From: Frateuria_A sp035943815
GTDB lineage: Bacteria > Pseudomonadota > Gammaproteobacteria > Xanthomonadales > Rhodanobacteraceae
Assembly: GCF_035943815.1 (NCBI RefSeq)
Contig: NZ_DASZBU010000003.1
Coordinates: forward strand, 35,843 to 99,842
DNA: 64,000 bases
Direction: 5' to 3'
Shown: positions 9,320 through 17,656 of the stretch, piece after piece
Numbering within the stretch: position 1 is the stretch's first letter
Layout of the letters: the number at the start of each line of letters is the position of its first letter
Notes under the pieces: model-generated
What the model was told of the DNA's origin: nothing
Databases searched by the model: none
What the model saw: the letters and a program-made list of their open reading frames with translations, nothing else
Translations under genes and position numbers: made by a program

Positions 9320-10215
9320 ACCCCGCGCCTCCGCGCACGCTCGCCGCCACCGCCGGCCTCGTTGCCACGACCGCGGTGTGGGGCTCGACCTTCGTGCTGA
9401 TCAAGGATGTGGTCGGGCGCATGCGCGTGGTGGACTTCCTCGCCGTGCGCTTCGTCGTCGCCGCGGCGGTGATGCTGGTGCTGTTTGCACGGCCGGTGTG
9501 GCGGCTGGAAGGCCGGCAGCTGGGTCGCGCCCTCCTGCTGGGCCTCATCTACGGCAGCGGCCAGTTGCTGCAGACCTGGGGCCTGAAGCTGATCGCGCCC
9601 AGCGTCAGCGGCTTCGCCACCGGCATGTATGTGGTGTTCACGCCGCTGCTGGCCTGGCTGCTCCTGCGCGAGCGCATCGCGGGCGTGGTCTGGCTGGCGG
9701 TGGCGATGGCCACCGGCGGGCTGGCGCTGCTCTCGCTGCACGGCGTATCGGTGGACCTGGGCGTGTGGCTCACGCTCGCCTCGGCGGCGCTCTATGCGCT
9801 GCACATCGTGGGCCTGGGGCGCTGGTCGCGCGAGGCGGACGCCATCGGCATGTCGGCCATGCAGGTGGCGGCGATCGCGGTGGTCTGCGTGCTCGCCACC
9901 GTGCCGCAGGGACCGGCGCTGCCGCCCGACCGCGCGACCTGGGCCGCCGTGCTCTACATGGCGCTGGTCGCCGGCGCCGGCGCCATGCTGATGCAGACCT
10001 GGGCGCAGGCGCACCTGCCGCCGGCGCGCGCGGCCATCGTGATGACCACCGAGCCGGTGTTCGCCGCCGGTTTCGCCGTCGCGCTGGGTGTCGATGCGCT
10101 GAGCTGGCGCATGCTCGCCGGCGGCGCCCTGGTGCTGGGGGCGATGTATCTGGTGGAGCTGGCGCCAAGACGCAGCCAGGCGCTGGAGGCCGAAGGCCTG
10201 CACCACGACGTGTAG
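9316..10215 (+). CDS. DMT-superfamily exporter (EamA family)
   Basis: A 299-residue integral membrane protein with about ten hydrophobic segments in two EamA repeats. The first repeat carries TTAVWGSTFVLIKDVV and the second ends in the TTEPVFAAGFAV motif, both typical of drug/metabolite transporters of the RhaT/EamA group. Substrate unknown; relatives export amino acids or other metabolites. The start overlaps the glycosyltransferase stop in an ATGA. About 100 bases then separate it from the convergent ybdD-like gene. Confidence 0.8.
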   Translation: MNPAPPRTLAATAGLVATTAVWGSTFVLIKDVVGRMRVVDFLAVRFVVAAAVMLVLFARPVWRLEGRQLGRALLLGLIYGSGQLLQTWGLKLIAPSVSGFATGMYVVFTPLLAWLLLRERIAGVVWLAVAMATGGLALLSLHGVSVDLGVWLTLASAALYALHIVGLGRWSREADAIGMSAMQVAAIAVVCVLATVPQGPALPPDRATWAAVLYMALVAGAGAMLMQTWAQAHLPPARAAIVMTTEPVFAAGFAVALGVDALSWRMLAGGALVLGAMYLVELAPRRSQALEAEGLHHDV

Positions 10216-10313
10216 GCGCGTGCTCCTTCCCCGCACGGGGAACGGTTCGGTGCGAGGTTTTACGGCACGGACGGAACGGGCACTGCGGTCTGTGGGTAGG
10301 TGTGCATCCGTTG

Positions 10314-10508
10314 TCAGCAGCAACGCCCGCCAGTGCCCTTGTAGCGCGCCGACTGGCGCTCGCGGAAGAACTCCGCGTAGCTCGGCACCGGGCGCCCGGG
10401 ATGGTGTTCGCGCAGGTGGCGCAGGTAGGCGTCGTAGTCGGGCACGCCGCAGCACAGGCGTGCGGTCTGCACGGCGCGCGACCAGGCAATGCGCAGCAGG
10501 CGGTTCAT
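10314..10508 (-). CDS. ybdD: YbdD/DUF466 small protein, partner of CstA
   Basis: A 64-residue protein (MNRLLRIAWSRAVQTARLCC...) with the YbdD signature: an N-terminal amphipathic helix, a CGVPDYDAYLRHLREHHPG core and a C-terminal YAEFFRERQSARY. In E. coli, YbdD is encoded next to cstA and is needed for CstA-dependent pyruvate uptake. Its ATG overlaps the cstA stop codon (ATGA), so it is translationally coupled and probably made in proportion to CstA. The C-terminal cysteine pair (RCC) and the pair in LCCGV could bind metal; that is speculation. Confidence 0.85.
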   Translation of the reverse strand: MNRLLRIAWSRAVQTARLCCGVPDYDAYLRHLREHHPGRPVPSYAEFFRERQSARYKGTGGRCC

Positions 10509-12595
10509 GGCGCGTTGGCCGCGACCGCATCCAGCGCCACGTAGGGCTCCTCGTGCGCGGTCGGGTGGTTGATGCGCCAGGCGCGCAGCATGGTGCGCAG
10601 GGCGAACGCCGCCATGGTCACCACCAGCAGCATGAACAGGCCGGTCAGCGCCATGTCCACATAGTTGTTGGTGACGATCCGCTGCATCTCGACCGGCGTC
10701 TTGGCCGGCGCCAGCAGCTTGCCTTCGGCCATCGCGGCGGCGTACTTCCGGGCCGCGGCGGTGAAGCTGATCGGCCCGGTGAGCTTTTCGTAGCCGGCCG
10801 TCAGCGTGCAGACGATCAGCCAGGTCGCCGGGATGCCCGGTACCCACACGTAGCGCTCGCGCTTCAACTTGACCACCACCACGGTGGCGAGCATCAGGGC
10901 GATGGCCGCCAGCATCTGGTTGGCTATGCCGAACAGCGGCCACAGCGTGTTGATGCCGCCCAACGGGTCGACCGCGCCCTGGTAGAGGAAATAGCCCCAA
11001 AGCCCCACGCAGATCGCGGTGGCGAGCAGGTTGCCGGTCCACGACTCGGTGTCCTGCAGCGGCTTGTGGATGAGCCCGGCGATCTCCTGGATCATGAAGC
11101 GGCCCACGCGCGTGCCGGCATCCACCGTGGTGAGGATGAACAGCGCCTCGAACAGGATCGCGTAGTGGTACCAGAACGCCATCATGCCGCCGCCGGGAAC
11201 GATCTCGTGCAGCAGCCGCGCCATGCCCACCGCGAGCGTCGGCGCGCCGCCGGCGCGCGACAGCACGCTCGCCTCGCCGATGTCCCTGGCCGTCTGGGTG
11301 AGCTGGTCGGGCGTGACCACGAAGCCCCACTGGCTGATCGTCTGCGCCGCATGTTCGGCCGTGGTGCCGATCAGCGCCGCCGGCGAGTTCATCGCGAAAT
11401 ACACGCCCGGGTGCAGCGAGGCGGCGGCAACGAGCGCCATGATCGCTACGAACGCCTCCATCAGCATGCCGCCGTAGCCGACCATGCGCGCCTGGCCTTC
11501 GTTGGCGAGCAGCTTGGGCGTGGTGCCCGATGCGATGATCGAGTGCCAGCCCGACACCGCGCCGCAGGCGATGGTGATGAACAGGAACGGGAACAGGTTG
11601 CCCTGGAACACCGGCCCGGTGCCGTCGATGAAGCGCGTCACGGCGGCCATCTGCAGCGTCGGCGCGGCCAGGAAGATCGCCAGCGCCAGCAGCGCGATGG
11701 TGCCGATCTTGAGGAAGGTCGACAGGTAATCGCGCGGCGCCAGCAGCAGCCATACCGGCAGCACCGAGGCGACGAAGCCGTAGCCGATCAGCCACCAGGC
11801 CAGCGCCCTGGCGTCCATGTCGAACAGCGGCGCCAGCGTGGCCGAGCCTGCCACGTAGCGGCCCAGCCAGATCGAGCCCAGCAGCAGCACCAGGCCGATG
11901 ATCGACACTTCCAGGATCCGCCCCGGCCGCAGCCAGCGCAGGTAGATGCCCATCAGGAACGCGATCGGGATCGTCGCGGCCACGGTGAAGGTGCCCCACG
12001 GGCTGTGCGTGAGCGCCTTGACCACCACCAGCGCCAGCACCGCCAGCACGATCATCATCAGCACCAGCACGCCGAACATGGCCACCACGCCCGGCGCCGG
12101 CCCCAGTTCCTCGCGCAGCATGTGGCCGAGCGAGCGGCCGTTGCGGCGCAGCGACAGCGCCAGGATCATGAAGTCCTGCACCGCGCCGGCGAACACCACG
12201 CCGAACAGTATCCACAAGGTGCCGGGCAGGTAGCCCATCTGCGCCGCCAGCACCGGGCCGACCAGCGGGCCGGCGCCGGCGATCGCCGCGAAGTGGTGGC
12301 CGAACACCACCCACTTGTCGGTCGGTACGTAGTCCAGCCCGTCCGGATGGCGCATCGCCGGGGTGGCGCGGCTCGGGTCCAGCCTGAGCACGGCATGCTC
12401 GACGAACCGGCCGTAGAAGCGGTAGCCGATGACGAACACGGCGATGGACGCGGCGACCAGCCAGATCGCGTTGATCGGCTCGCCACGCCGCAGGGCCACC
12501 ACGCCCAGGCACCAGGCGCCGACGATGGCGATCGCGGCCCACAACAGCTTGCCGGCGGGGCTGGCGGAAACGTCAGGGACGGCGTGGTCGCGCAT
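10505..12595 (-). CDS. cstA: Carbon starvation protein CstA, pyruvate/peptide transporter
   Basis: A 696-residue polytopic inner-membrane protein, full length for CstA. Recognisable are PTDKWVVFGHHFAAIAGAGPLVGPVLAAQ near residue 90 and, mid-protein, ITIACGAVSGWHSIIASGTTPK, both family hallmarks. CstA is induced by carbon starvation in E. coli and transports pyruvate and peptides. The ATG at 12595 is preferred over an in-frame start nine codons earlier. It is followed without gap by ybdD and diverges from the DUF4197 gene; the intervening 158 bases hold both promoters. Confidence 0.92.
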   Translation of the reverse strand: MRDHAVPDVSASPAGKLLWAAIAIVGAWCLGVVALRRGEPINAIWLVAASIAVFVIGYRFYGRFVEHAVLRLDPSRATPAMRHPDGLDYVPTDKWVVFGHHFAAIAGAGPLVGPVLAAQMGYLPGTLWILFGVVFAGAVQDFMILALSLRRNGRSLGHMLREELGPAPGVVAMFGVLVLMMIVLAVLALVVVKALTHSPWGTFTVAATIPIAFLMGIYLRWLRPGRILEVSIIGLVLLLGSIWLGRYVAGSATLAPLFDMDARALAWWLIGYGFVASVLPVWLLLAPRDYLSTFLKIGTIALLALAIFLAAPTLQMAAVTRFIDGTGPVFQGNLFPFLFITIACGAVSGWHSIIASGTTPKLLANEGQARMVGYGGMLMEAFVAIMALVAAASLHPGVYFAMNSPAALIGTTAEHAAQTISQWGFVVTPDQLTQTARDIGEASVLSRAGGAPTLAVGMARLLHEIVPGGGMMAFWYHYAILFEALFILTTVDAGTRVGRFMIQEIAGLIHKPLQDTESWTGNLLATAICVGLWGYFLYQGAVDPLGGINTLWPLFGIANQMLAAIALMLATVVVVKLKRERYVWVPGIPATWLIVCTLTAGYEKLTGPISFTAAARKYAAAMAEGKLLAPAKTPVEMQRIVTNNYVDMALTGLFMLLVVTMAAFALRTMLRAWRINHPTAHEEPYVALDAVAANAP

Positions 12596-12753
12596 GGATG
12601 ACTCTCCGGCGGAATAGCGCAAGGGTCGTCCGCGCCGGGGCGGGGGTCAATGCCAAAGCGGGCCCGGGCGCATCAGCCATGGGTCGAATGCCGACACGGT
12701 GCCGCTGCGTCCGCGCGCGTACACTCGCCAACCTGCCTTGGTGGAGATCGCCC

Positions 12754-13545
12754 ATGCGCCTCAACTGCCTCCATGCCGGCCTGTTCGCCCTGCTGCTGGC
12801 GGGCACGTCGTTGCCGACGCCGGCCAGCGGCCAGCTCGACAGCCTGCTCAAGCAGCTCAAGCACGCCGGCCACGGCACCACCGGCACCGCCGCCAGCCTG
12901 CCCAGCAGCGACATCGCTGCGGGGCTCAAGGAGGCGCTGGCCAAAGGCACCACCAACGCGATCAACTCGCTCGGTCGCACCGACGGCTTCTGGGGCAACG
13001 CCAAGGTGCGCATCCCGTTGCCAGGCAAGCTCGAGCAGGTCGGCCAGCTCGCCCGCCAGCTAGGGCAGGGCGCCAAGGTGGATGCGTTCGAGCTCAGCAT
13101 GAACCGCGCCGCGGAAAAGGCGGTGCCGCAGGTGGCCGACATCTTCGGCGAGGCCATCCGCAAGATGACGCTCGAGGATGCCCGCGGCATCCTCACCGGC
13201 GGCGACCATGCCGCCACCGACTTTTTCCGCCGCGTGGCGGGCGATGCGCTCGCCGCCCGCATCCGGCCGATCGTCGCCGACGCCACCGACCGCGTCGGCG
13301 CCACGCAGAAGTACAAGGCCCTGGTCGCCGGCGGCGGTGGCCTGGGCGGCGTGCTCGGTTCGCTGGGCAGCCTCGGCGGCAACAAGGAACACGGCAAGGG
13401 CAACCCGTTCGACCTGGACGACTACGTGACCGCGCGGACGCTCGATGGCCTGTTCACCGTGATCGGCGAGCAGGAGCAGTCGATCCGCCGCAATCCCGCC
13501 GCCCGCACCACCGAGCTGCTGAAGAAGGTGTTCGGCAGCCGCTGA
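12754..13545 (+). CDS. Secreted DUF4197 protein
   Basis: A 263-residue protein with a Sec signal peptide (hydrophobic FALLLAGTSLPTPASG near residues 9-26) and then the DUF4197 core: GLKEALAKGTTNAINSLGRTDGFWGN, the PLPGKLEQVGQLARQLG segment and DDYVTARTLDGLFTVIGEQEQSIRRNPAARTTELLKKVFG at the C-terminus. DUF4197 proteins are periplasmic or lipid-linked and have no known function. A GGAGAT ribosome site precedes the ATG at 12754. A glycine-rich loop (GGGGLGGVLGSLGSLGG) interrupts the domain in the second half. Peptide deformylase follows on the same strand after 84 bases. Confidence 0.75.
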   Translation: MRLNCLHAGLFALLLAGTSLPTPASGQLDSLLKQLKHAGHGTTGTAASLPSSDIAAGLKEALAKGTTNAINSLGRTDGFWGNAKVRIPLPGKLEQVGQLARQLGQGAKVDAFELSMNRAAEKAVPQVADIFGEAIRKMTLEDARGILTGGDHAATDFFRRVAGDALAARIRPIVADATDRVGATQKYKALVAGGGGLGGVLGSLGSLGGNKEHGKGNPFDLDDYVTARTLDGLFTVIGEQEQSIRRNPAARTTELLKKVFGSR

Positions 13546-13629
13546 GCCTGCCCGCAGCGCAAGGCATGCTTGCAATCCGCCCGCGCGCCCGCAGTCCGTT
13601 GAAAACGCGTTCGATTCCCGAGGCCGCCA

Positions 13630-14166
13630 ATGATCCGCGAGATCCTGAAGATGGGCGATCCGCGCCTGCTGCGCATCGCCCCGCCGGTGCCCAAGGGCAT
13701 GCTCGGCAGCGCCGAACTGGACAGCCTGATCCAGGACATGTTCGACACCATGGAATCGGCCGGTGGCGTCGGCCTCGCCGCGCCGCAGATCGGCGTGGAC
13801 CTGCAGCTGGCGATCTTCGGCTTCGACGCCTCCGGGCGCTATCCGGATGCGCCGGCCGTGCCGCGCACGATCCTGCTCAACCCGCTGGTCACGCCGGTTT
13901 CGCAGGACATGGAAGAGGGCTGGGAGGGCTGCCTGTCGGTGCCGGGCCTGCGCGGCGCGGTGAGCCGCTTCACGCTGATCCGCTACCAGGGCATCGACCC
14001 GCAGGGCACGCCGATCGACCGCACCGCCGGGGGTTTCCACGCGCGCGTGGTGCAGCACGAGTGCGACCATCTGATCGGGCGGCTGTATCCCTCGCGCATC
14101 ACCGACTTTTCCAAGTTCGGCTTTACCGACGTGCTGTTTCCTGGCGCCGATCTGGGCGACGAGTAG
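13630..14166 (+). CDS. def: Peptide deformylase (paralogue)
   Basis: A 178-residue Fe(II) enzyme removing N-formyl from new proteins. All three motifs are intact: GVGLAAPQIG (45-54), EGCLS with metal ligand Cys101, and QHECDH with ligands His143 and His147 and catalytic Glu144. The C-terminus lacks the extra helix of the E. coli type, and the sequence fits the second deformylase found beside the fmt-linked copy in xanthomonads. No fmt neighbour is present, so this is probably the additional copy. Confidence 0.9.
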   Translation: MIREILKMGDPRLLRIAPPVPKGMLGSAELDSLIQDMFDTMESAGGVGLAAPQIGVDLQLAIFGFDASGRYPDAPAVPRTILLNPLVTPVSQDMEEGWEGCLSVPGLRGAVSRFTLIRYQGIDPQGTPIDRTAGGFHARVVQHECDHLIGRLYPSRITDFSKFGFTDVLFPGADLGDE

Positions 14167-14232
14167 CTCTGCTCCTTCTCCTCTCCGGGAGACCGCCGGG
14201 ACTCGCGGGACTGTTGGCCAGGTAGTGGAACG

Positions 14233-14303
14233 TTGGTCGTACTTGCGGTGCGCTTCCGCAGGCGAGCCCAGTCGCGGAGGCGCACGGCAAGTACGACTAC
14301 CAA
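14233..14303. repeat. Long imperfect inverted repeat (REP-like hairpin)
   Basis: The left arm (14233-14259) and right arm (14274-14303) are reverse complements over about 27 bases apart from a few mismatches and small gaps; each contains GTCGTACTTGC or its complement. The loop is about 14 bases. It lies in the non-coding gap between def and the queuosine-precursor transporter gene and could fold into a long hairpin. It may act as a transcription terminator or be a REP-type mobile palindrome. Confidence 0.65.
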
Positions 14304-14320
14304 GCACTGGCGATATACCC

Positions 14321-14366
14321 GCGAGCACCGGCCCCTCACCTCAACCCTCCCTCGGAGGGGGAAAGG
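14321..14366. repeat. GC-rich intergenic repeat, family A
   Basis: This copy has the pattern GCGAGCACCGG, CCCCTCACCTCAACC, then a short hairpin of CCTCC/GGAGG. The same pattern recurs at 28592-28640 and 28722-28769 (inverted), at 31800-31862 and three times at 48696-48930. It lies immediately after the inverted repeat at 14233 and before the next gene. Confidence 0.6.
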
Positions 14367-14424
14367 ATGCAGAAGCCTGGCTCCTCCCACCCGGGTATCC
14401 TTTGCCCCTTGCCAAGGGGGCCCC

Positions 14425-15180
14425 ATGCAAGCAACCGCACCCGCCGCGCCGCTGCGCGGCTTTCGCTACTACGACATGCTCGTCGCCGGCATGGTCGCCG
14501 TGCTGCTGTGTTCCAACCTGATCGGCCCTGCCAAGGTCTGCACGGTGAACCTGCCGGTGCTGGGAGCGCTTTCCTTCGGCGCCGGCAACCTGTTCTTCCC
14601 GGTCAGCTACATCTTCGGCGACGTGCTCACCGAGGTGTACGGCTACGCCCGCGCGCGCCGCGCGATCTGGGCGGGCTTCGGCGCCATGGTGTTCGCCACG
14701 CTGATGTCGCAGGCGATCATCCGCATGCCGGCCAGCGCCGGCGAGCCGTTCAACGCGCAGCTGCAGCCGGCGCTGGAACTGGTGTTCGGCAACACCTGGC
14801 GCATCGCGCTCGCTTCGCTCATTGCCTACTGGCTGGGCGACTTCGCCAACTCCTTCGTGCTGGCGCGGATGAAGCTGTGGACACGCGGGCGCATGCTGTG
14901 GACCCGCACGATCGGCTCGACCCTGGTCGGGCAGGGCGTGGACAGCCTGACTTTCTACCCGATCGCCTTCAGCGGCATCTGGGAAGGCCAGACCATCGCC
15001 AAGGTCATCGCCTTCAACTGGACCATGAAGGTGCTGGTGGAAGTGGTGCTCACCCCGCTCACCTATGCCGTGGTGGGTTTCCTCAAGTCGCGCGAAGGGG
15101 TGGACACCTTCGACGAGGGCACCCGCTTCACGCCTTTCAGCCTGAAGGACGAGGGCGTGCTGCACACGCCCGGCCAATGA
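14425..15180 (+). CDS. yhhQ: Queuosine precursor transporter (VUT/YhhQ family)
   Basis: A 251-residue inner-membrane protein of the YhhQ/VUT family, which imports preQ0/preQ1 for queuosine modification of tRNA. About six hydrophobic segments are seen, with family motifs FPVSYIFGDVLTEVYGY near residue 55, and ANSFVLARMKLWTRGR and TRTIGSTLVGQGVDSLTFYP in the second half. The ATG at 14425 is chosen because the family N-terminus (FRYYDMLVAGM) follows it and the upstream frame runs through repeat DNA. Its stop overlaps the ATG of the acyltransferase gene (ATGA at 15177). Confidence 0.88.
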   Translation: MQATAPAAPLRGFRYYDMLVAGMVAVLLCSNLIGPAKVCTVNLPVLGALSFGAGNLFFPVSYIFGDVLTEVYGYARARRAIWAGFGAMVFATLMSQAIIRMPASAGEPFNAQLQPALELVFGNTWRIALASLIAYWLGDFANSFVLARMKLWTRGRMLWTRTIGSTLVGQGVDSLTFYPIAFSGIWEGQTIAKVIAFNWTMKVLVEVVLTPLTYAVVGFLKSREGVDTFDEGTRFTPFSLKDEGVLHTPGQ

Positions 15181-16388
15181 GCGCCGCAACCGGCCTGGAC
15201 CCGGCGCCAGCCGGTGGACACATGAGCACTGCACGGTCACTGGATGCACACCCGCCACGCAACGCCGGCATCGACCTCCTGCGCGGGCTGGCGATCGTGT
15301 TCGTGCTGCTCAACCACCTGGGCCTGCCGATGCGCATGCCCTTGAAGACCTCGGCTCTGGCCGAGGTGCTGCCGGTGCGCCTGCTGCAGGCGCTCAACTA
15401 CAACGGCTACGAAGCGGTGTTCGTGTTCTTCGTGGTGTCCGGCTTCCTGATCGCCGGCAATGCACTGGAGCGCTGGGGCAGCCTCGCGCGGATCGAGCTG
15501 AAGGCGTTCTACGCGCGCCGCTTCGCGCGTATCGCGCCGTGCCTGCTGGTGCTGCTGGCGGTGCTTGCCCTGCTGCATACGCTGGGCGCGGCCGACTACA
15601 CCATCCATCGTCCGGGGCAGTCGCTGGCCGGGGCCGTGTCGGCGGCGCTGGGCCTCAATCTCAACTGGTACGAAGGTCACACCGGCTACCTGCCGGGCAG
15701 CTGGGACGTGCTGTGGTCATTGTCCATCGAGGAGGCCTTCTACCTCGGCTTTCCGCTGGCCTGCCTGCTGATCCGTCGCACCTGGTTGCTGGCGTCCGCG
15801 CTGGCCGCGCTGGCGCTGTCGTTGCCATGGACGCATGGGGCATTGAACGGCAGCGAGATCTGGCAGGAGAAAGCCTACCTGCCCGGCATGGCGGCGATCG
15901 CTACCGGCGTGCTCGGCGCGATCGCGATGGCCCGTGCGCCGCGCCTGTCCGCGCGCACCGGCCACGCGTTGCGCTGGCTCGGCGCACTGGGGCTGCTCGC
16001 CGCCACGCTGGGCGGTCGCTGGCTGTGGCCGCTGCTGCACGAGGGCTTGATGCTGGTGCTCACCGGCTCGACGCTCGCGCTGCTGGTGGCTTTCCGCAGC
16101 CAGCCGCCGCGCGTGCCGCGCGGCCTGCGCTGGCTGTGCAGCTGGGGGCGGCTCAGCTATGAGATCTACCTCAGCCACATGTTCGTGGTGTTCGCCATCG
16201 TGCGGCTGTCCCGCGCAAGCGGCGCCGACGCGCGCATGGGTTTCCTCTGGTACCTGCCGGCGTTCGCCGCGTGCTGGCTGCTGGGCGCCGCGCTGGCGCG
16301 CTGGTTTTCGCAGCCGTGCGAGCGATCGTTGCGCGAGCGTCTCTTGCGGTCGGCATCGGTGGCGGGAACGGCCGTCGCGGCGCGCTGA
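15177..16388 (+). CDS. Membrane acyltransferase, family 3 (OafA/YrhL type)
   Basis: A 403-residue protein with about ten membrane segments. The N-terminal AGIDLLRGLAIVFVLLNHL carries the catalytic-type His of acyltransferase-3 proteins, which move acyl groups across the inner membrane to surface sugars. FFVVSGFLIAG and FYARRFARIAPCLLVLL are further family motifs, as is LPGSWDVLWSLSIEEAFYL. The first start overlaps the transporter stop by ATGA; a second ATG at 15222 is possible and would remove 15 residues that look unstructured. The acceptor is unknown. The linkage to a tRNA-precursor transporter is probably only operonic. Confidence 0.8.
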   Translation: MSAATGLDPAPAGGHMSTARSLDAHPPRNAGIDLLRGLAIVFVLLNHLGLPMRMPLKTSALAEVLPVRLLQALNYNGYEAVFVFFVVSGFLIAGNALERWGSLARIELKAFYARRFARIAPCLLVLLAVLALLHTLGAADYTIHRPGQSLAGAVSAALGLNLNWYEGHTGYLPGSWDVLWSLSIEEAFYLGFPLACLLIRRTWLLASALAALALSLPWTHGALNGSEIWQEKAYLPGMAAIATGVLGAIAMARAPRLSARTGHALRWLGALGLLAATLGGRWLWPLLHEGLMLVLTGSTLALLVAFRSQPPRVPRGLRWLCSWGRLSYEIYLSHMFVVFAIVRLSRASGADARMGFLWYLPAFAACWLLGAALARWFSQPCERSLRERLLRSASVAGTAVAAR

Positions 16389-16487
16389 CGATCGGCTTGG
16401 CGACCAAACATCGACGAGTCCGCCGCCCGTGATCGGTTCCTTAGCCTGTGGACTCCCGCGTACGTCAGTGCGAAAACCAGCGCGCGC

Positions 16488-16871
16488 TCAGTCAAGGAAT
16501 TTCCTCGTGTCCGCCCCGTCAAAGCGCTTGACCACCACGGACTCCAAGAGCGCGGGTTCGAAATTGCGCAGGTTCACCCCGTGGCGGGCGCCAGGCTCAG
16601 GCTCAAGCGGTTCCCAATGGGTGGCAATACCGCACGTCCTGCAGCGGAGGTTCCTCAGGGTTCGATCGCCCCAGATATAGCTTTCCGTATTCTCGGGATG
16701 ACCCTGGATGGACACTGTTCCCAGCGGGTAATAGGCCCAGATTCCTCCCGTGCGCCGGCACAACGAGCAATTGCAACTCGTGGCGGACTCGGGCGCCGAC
16801 GGTAGCGCAAGGCGCACGGCTCCACAGTGGCAGGAGCCGTGTAGCGATGGCGTTGGATGTTGCTGGTTCAT
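16488..16871 (-). CDS. GFA/CENP-V family zinc protein
   Basis: A 127-residue protein of the GFA (glutathione-dependent formaldehyde-activating-like) fold. Cysteines are arranged as in the family: CHCGAVRL near the N-terminus, CNCSLCRRTGG, and a later CRTCGIATHW; these bind two zinc ions. Most members are not true formaldehyde enzymes and their substrates are unknown. The ATG at 16871 overlaps the stop of the upstream membrane-protein gene (ATGA), which decides the start over an in-frame GTG at 16886. It is either the second gene of the last cassette or the first gene beyond the array; no attC was found after it. Confidence 0.8.
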   Translation of the reverse strand: MNQQHPTPSLHGSCHCGAVRLALPSAPESATSCNCSLCRRTGGIWAYYPLGTVSIQGHPENTESYIWGDRTLRNLRCRTCGIATHWEPLEPEPGARHGVNLRNFEPALLESVVVKRFDGADTRKFLD

Positions 16872-17176
16872 CGGGTAGGGAACCATCCCGTCCGTTTGGG
16901 CGAATTTTTAGATAGCTTGATGAGCTGCCCCGCCGAAAACCAATAGAACGCCAGCCAAACCGCCGCGCACCAAACCAAACCAAGAACAGTGGGCGTTGGC
17001 AGCAGATGCGTTGCAACCGCGATGTGTGCCCAAGCAAGCGGGAGCCAAGGAAGCCAGCTTAGAAACAGGACAATCCCGCCGAGAGTTTGTGGCGCGAGCG
17101 ACGTCTGATACAGAAGCAGGTGCAGACCACTCAGACCGGCAAACCACATGATCCGCCGCTTGATTGTGCTTTCCAT
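16868..17176 (-). CDS. Small membrane protein in cassette
   Basis: A 102-residue protein of unknown function with about three hydrophobic segments (GLSGLHLLLYQTSLA, GGIVLFLSWLPWLPLAW and VLGLVWCAAVWLAFYWF) and a basic C-terminus. The ATG lies only six bases from the attC1 core at 17182, so its leader is almost absent, as is normal for cassette genes. It overlaps the GFA gene by ATGA, suggesting a two-gene cassette. No family was recognised. Confidence 0.65.
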   Translation of the reverse strand: MESTIKRRIMWFAGLSGLHLLLYQTSLAPQTLGGIVLFLSWLPWLPLAWAHIAVATHLLPTPTVLGLVWCAAVWLAFYWFSAGQLIKLSKNSPKRTGWFPTR

Positions 17177-17181
17177 AGAGA

Positions 17182-17237
17182 TCTAACGCTGGAGTTAAGC
17201 GGCGGCGAAGCCGTCCGCCTTGAACGAGTGGTTAGGG
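17182..17237 (-). repeat. attC recombination site 1
   Basis: On the minus strand the site runs from a core CCCTAAC through CGTTCAAGGCGG, a loop and CCGCTTAACTCCAG to the core GTTAGA. The outer and inner arms pair as in classical attC sites: the wording CTTAACTC-AGCGTTAG is the same as in the aadA-type attC. The stop codon of the preceding cassette gene (TAA at 17234-17232) lies inside the core. Confidence 0.88.
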
Positions 17238-17591
17238 GGCGTTGCGAGTGACCGCACGAGCTTGTGCCGTAAGAGCTGCGAGATCCGTTGCTGTAAGGGC
17301 GCTGAGCTCTTTGTATGCGGCGTCCGTGACCTGCTTGTTGCCCGTGCCCTCACCATGCAACGTAAGATCCTTTGGGCCAACAAGTGCGAAGAATACAAAT
17401 GGAGATGCAGGGCTGCCTGGCGCTGAAACAAAGACTAAGGAGCGGGCGTCGTTGCAGCTGTAAACGAGCCAGGTGGAGCCACCGTAGTTCTTGTTTATGG
17501 GGCCAACGTCGCACTGGAGAGACGAAGGACTTGCCGCATAGGCAGGACCGATGCTCAGCATTAACAGTAAGACTAGACGCAGACTGCGCAC
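17232..17591 (-). CDS. Cassette gene: small secreted protein
   Basis: A 119-residue protein of unknown function. A clear Sec signal peptide (MRSLRLVLLLMLSIGPAYAA, cleavage after AYA) precedes a mature part of about 100 residues with two cysteines (LQCDVG and YSCNDA) that could form a disulfide. The start is GTG nine bases inside attC2 and the stop lies within the core of attC1, so the gene fills its cassette completely. There is no visible relation to the neighbouring genes. Confidence 0.7.
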   Translation of the reverse strand: MRSLRLVLLLMLSIGPAYAASPSSLQCDVGPINKNYGGSTWLVYSCNDARSLVFVSAPGSPASPFVFFALVGPKDLTLHGEGTGNKQVTDAAYKELSALTATDLAALTAQARAVTRNAP

Positions 17592-17599
17592 TGTGAGTC

Positions 17600-17656
17600 C
17601 CCTAACGCTGGAGTTAAGCGGCGGCGAAGCCGTCCGCCTTGAACGAGATGTTAGGC
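17600..17656 (-). repeat. attC recombination site 2
   Basis: Nearly the same sequence as attC1 and attC3, with the difference that the left outer arm reads GCCTAACATC on the minus strand instead of CCTAACCACTC. The inner stem and loop are unchanged. The stop codon of the frameshifted gene (TAA at 17653-17651) lies inside this site. Confidence 0.88.

Noticed and set aside
12166..12486. Small Ser/Arg/Trp-rich frames inside cstA
   Set aside because: Fully inside a strongly conserved gene and in shadow frames.
16390..16487. A fourth attC after the GFA gene
   Set aside because: No paired cores or inner stem like those of the three clear sites could be found; a covariance search may still detect a diverged one.
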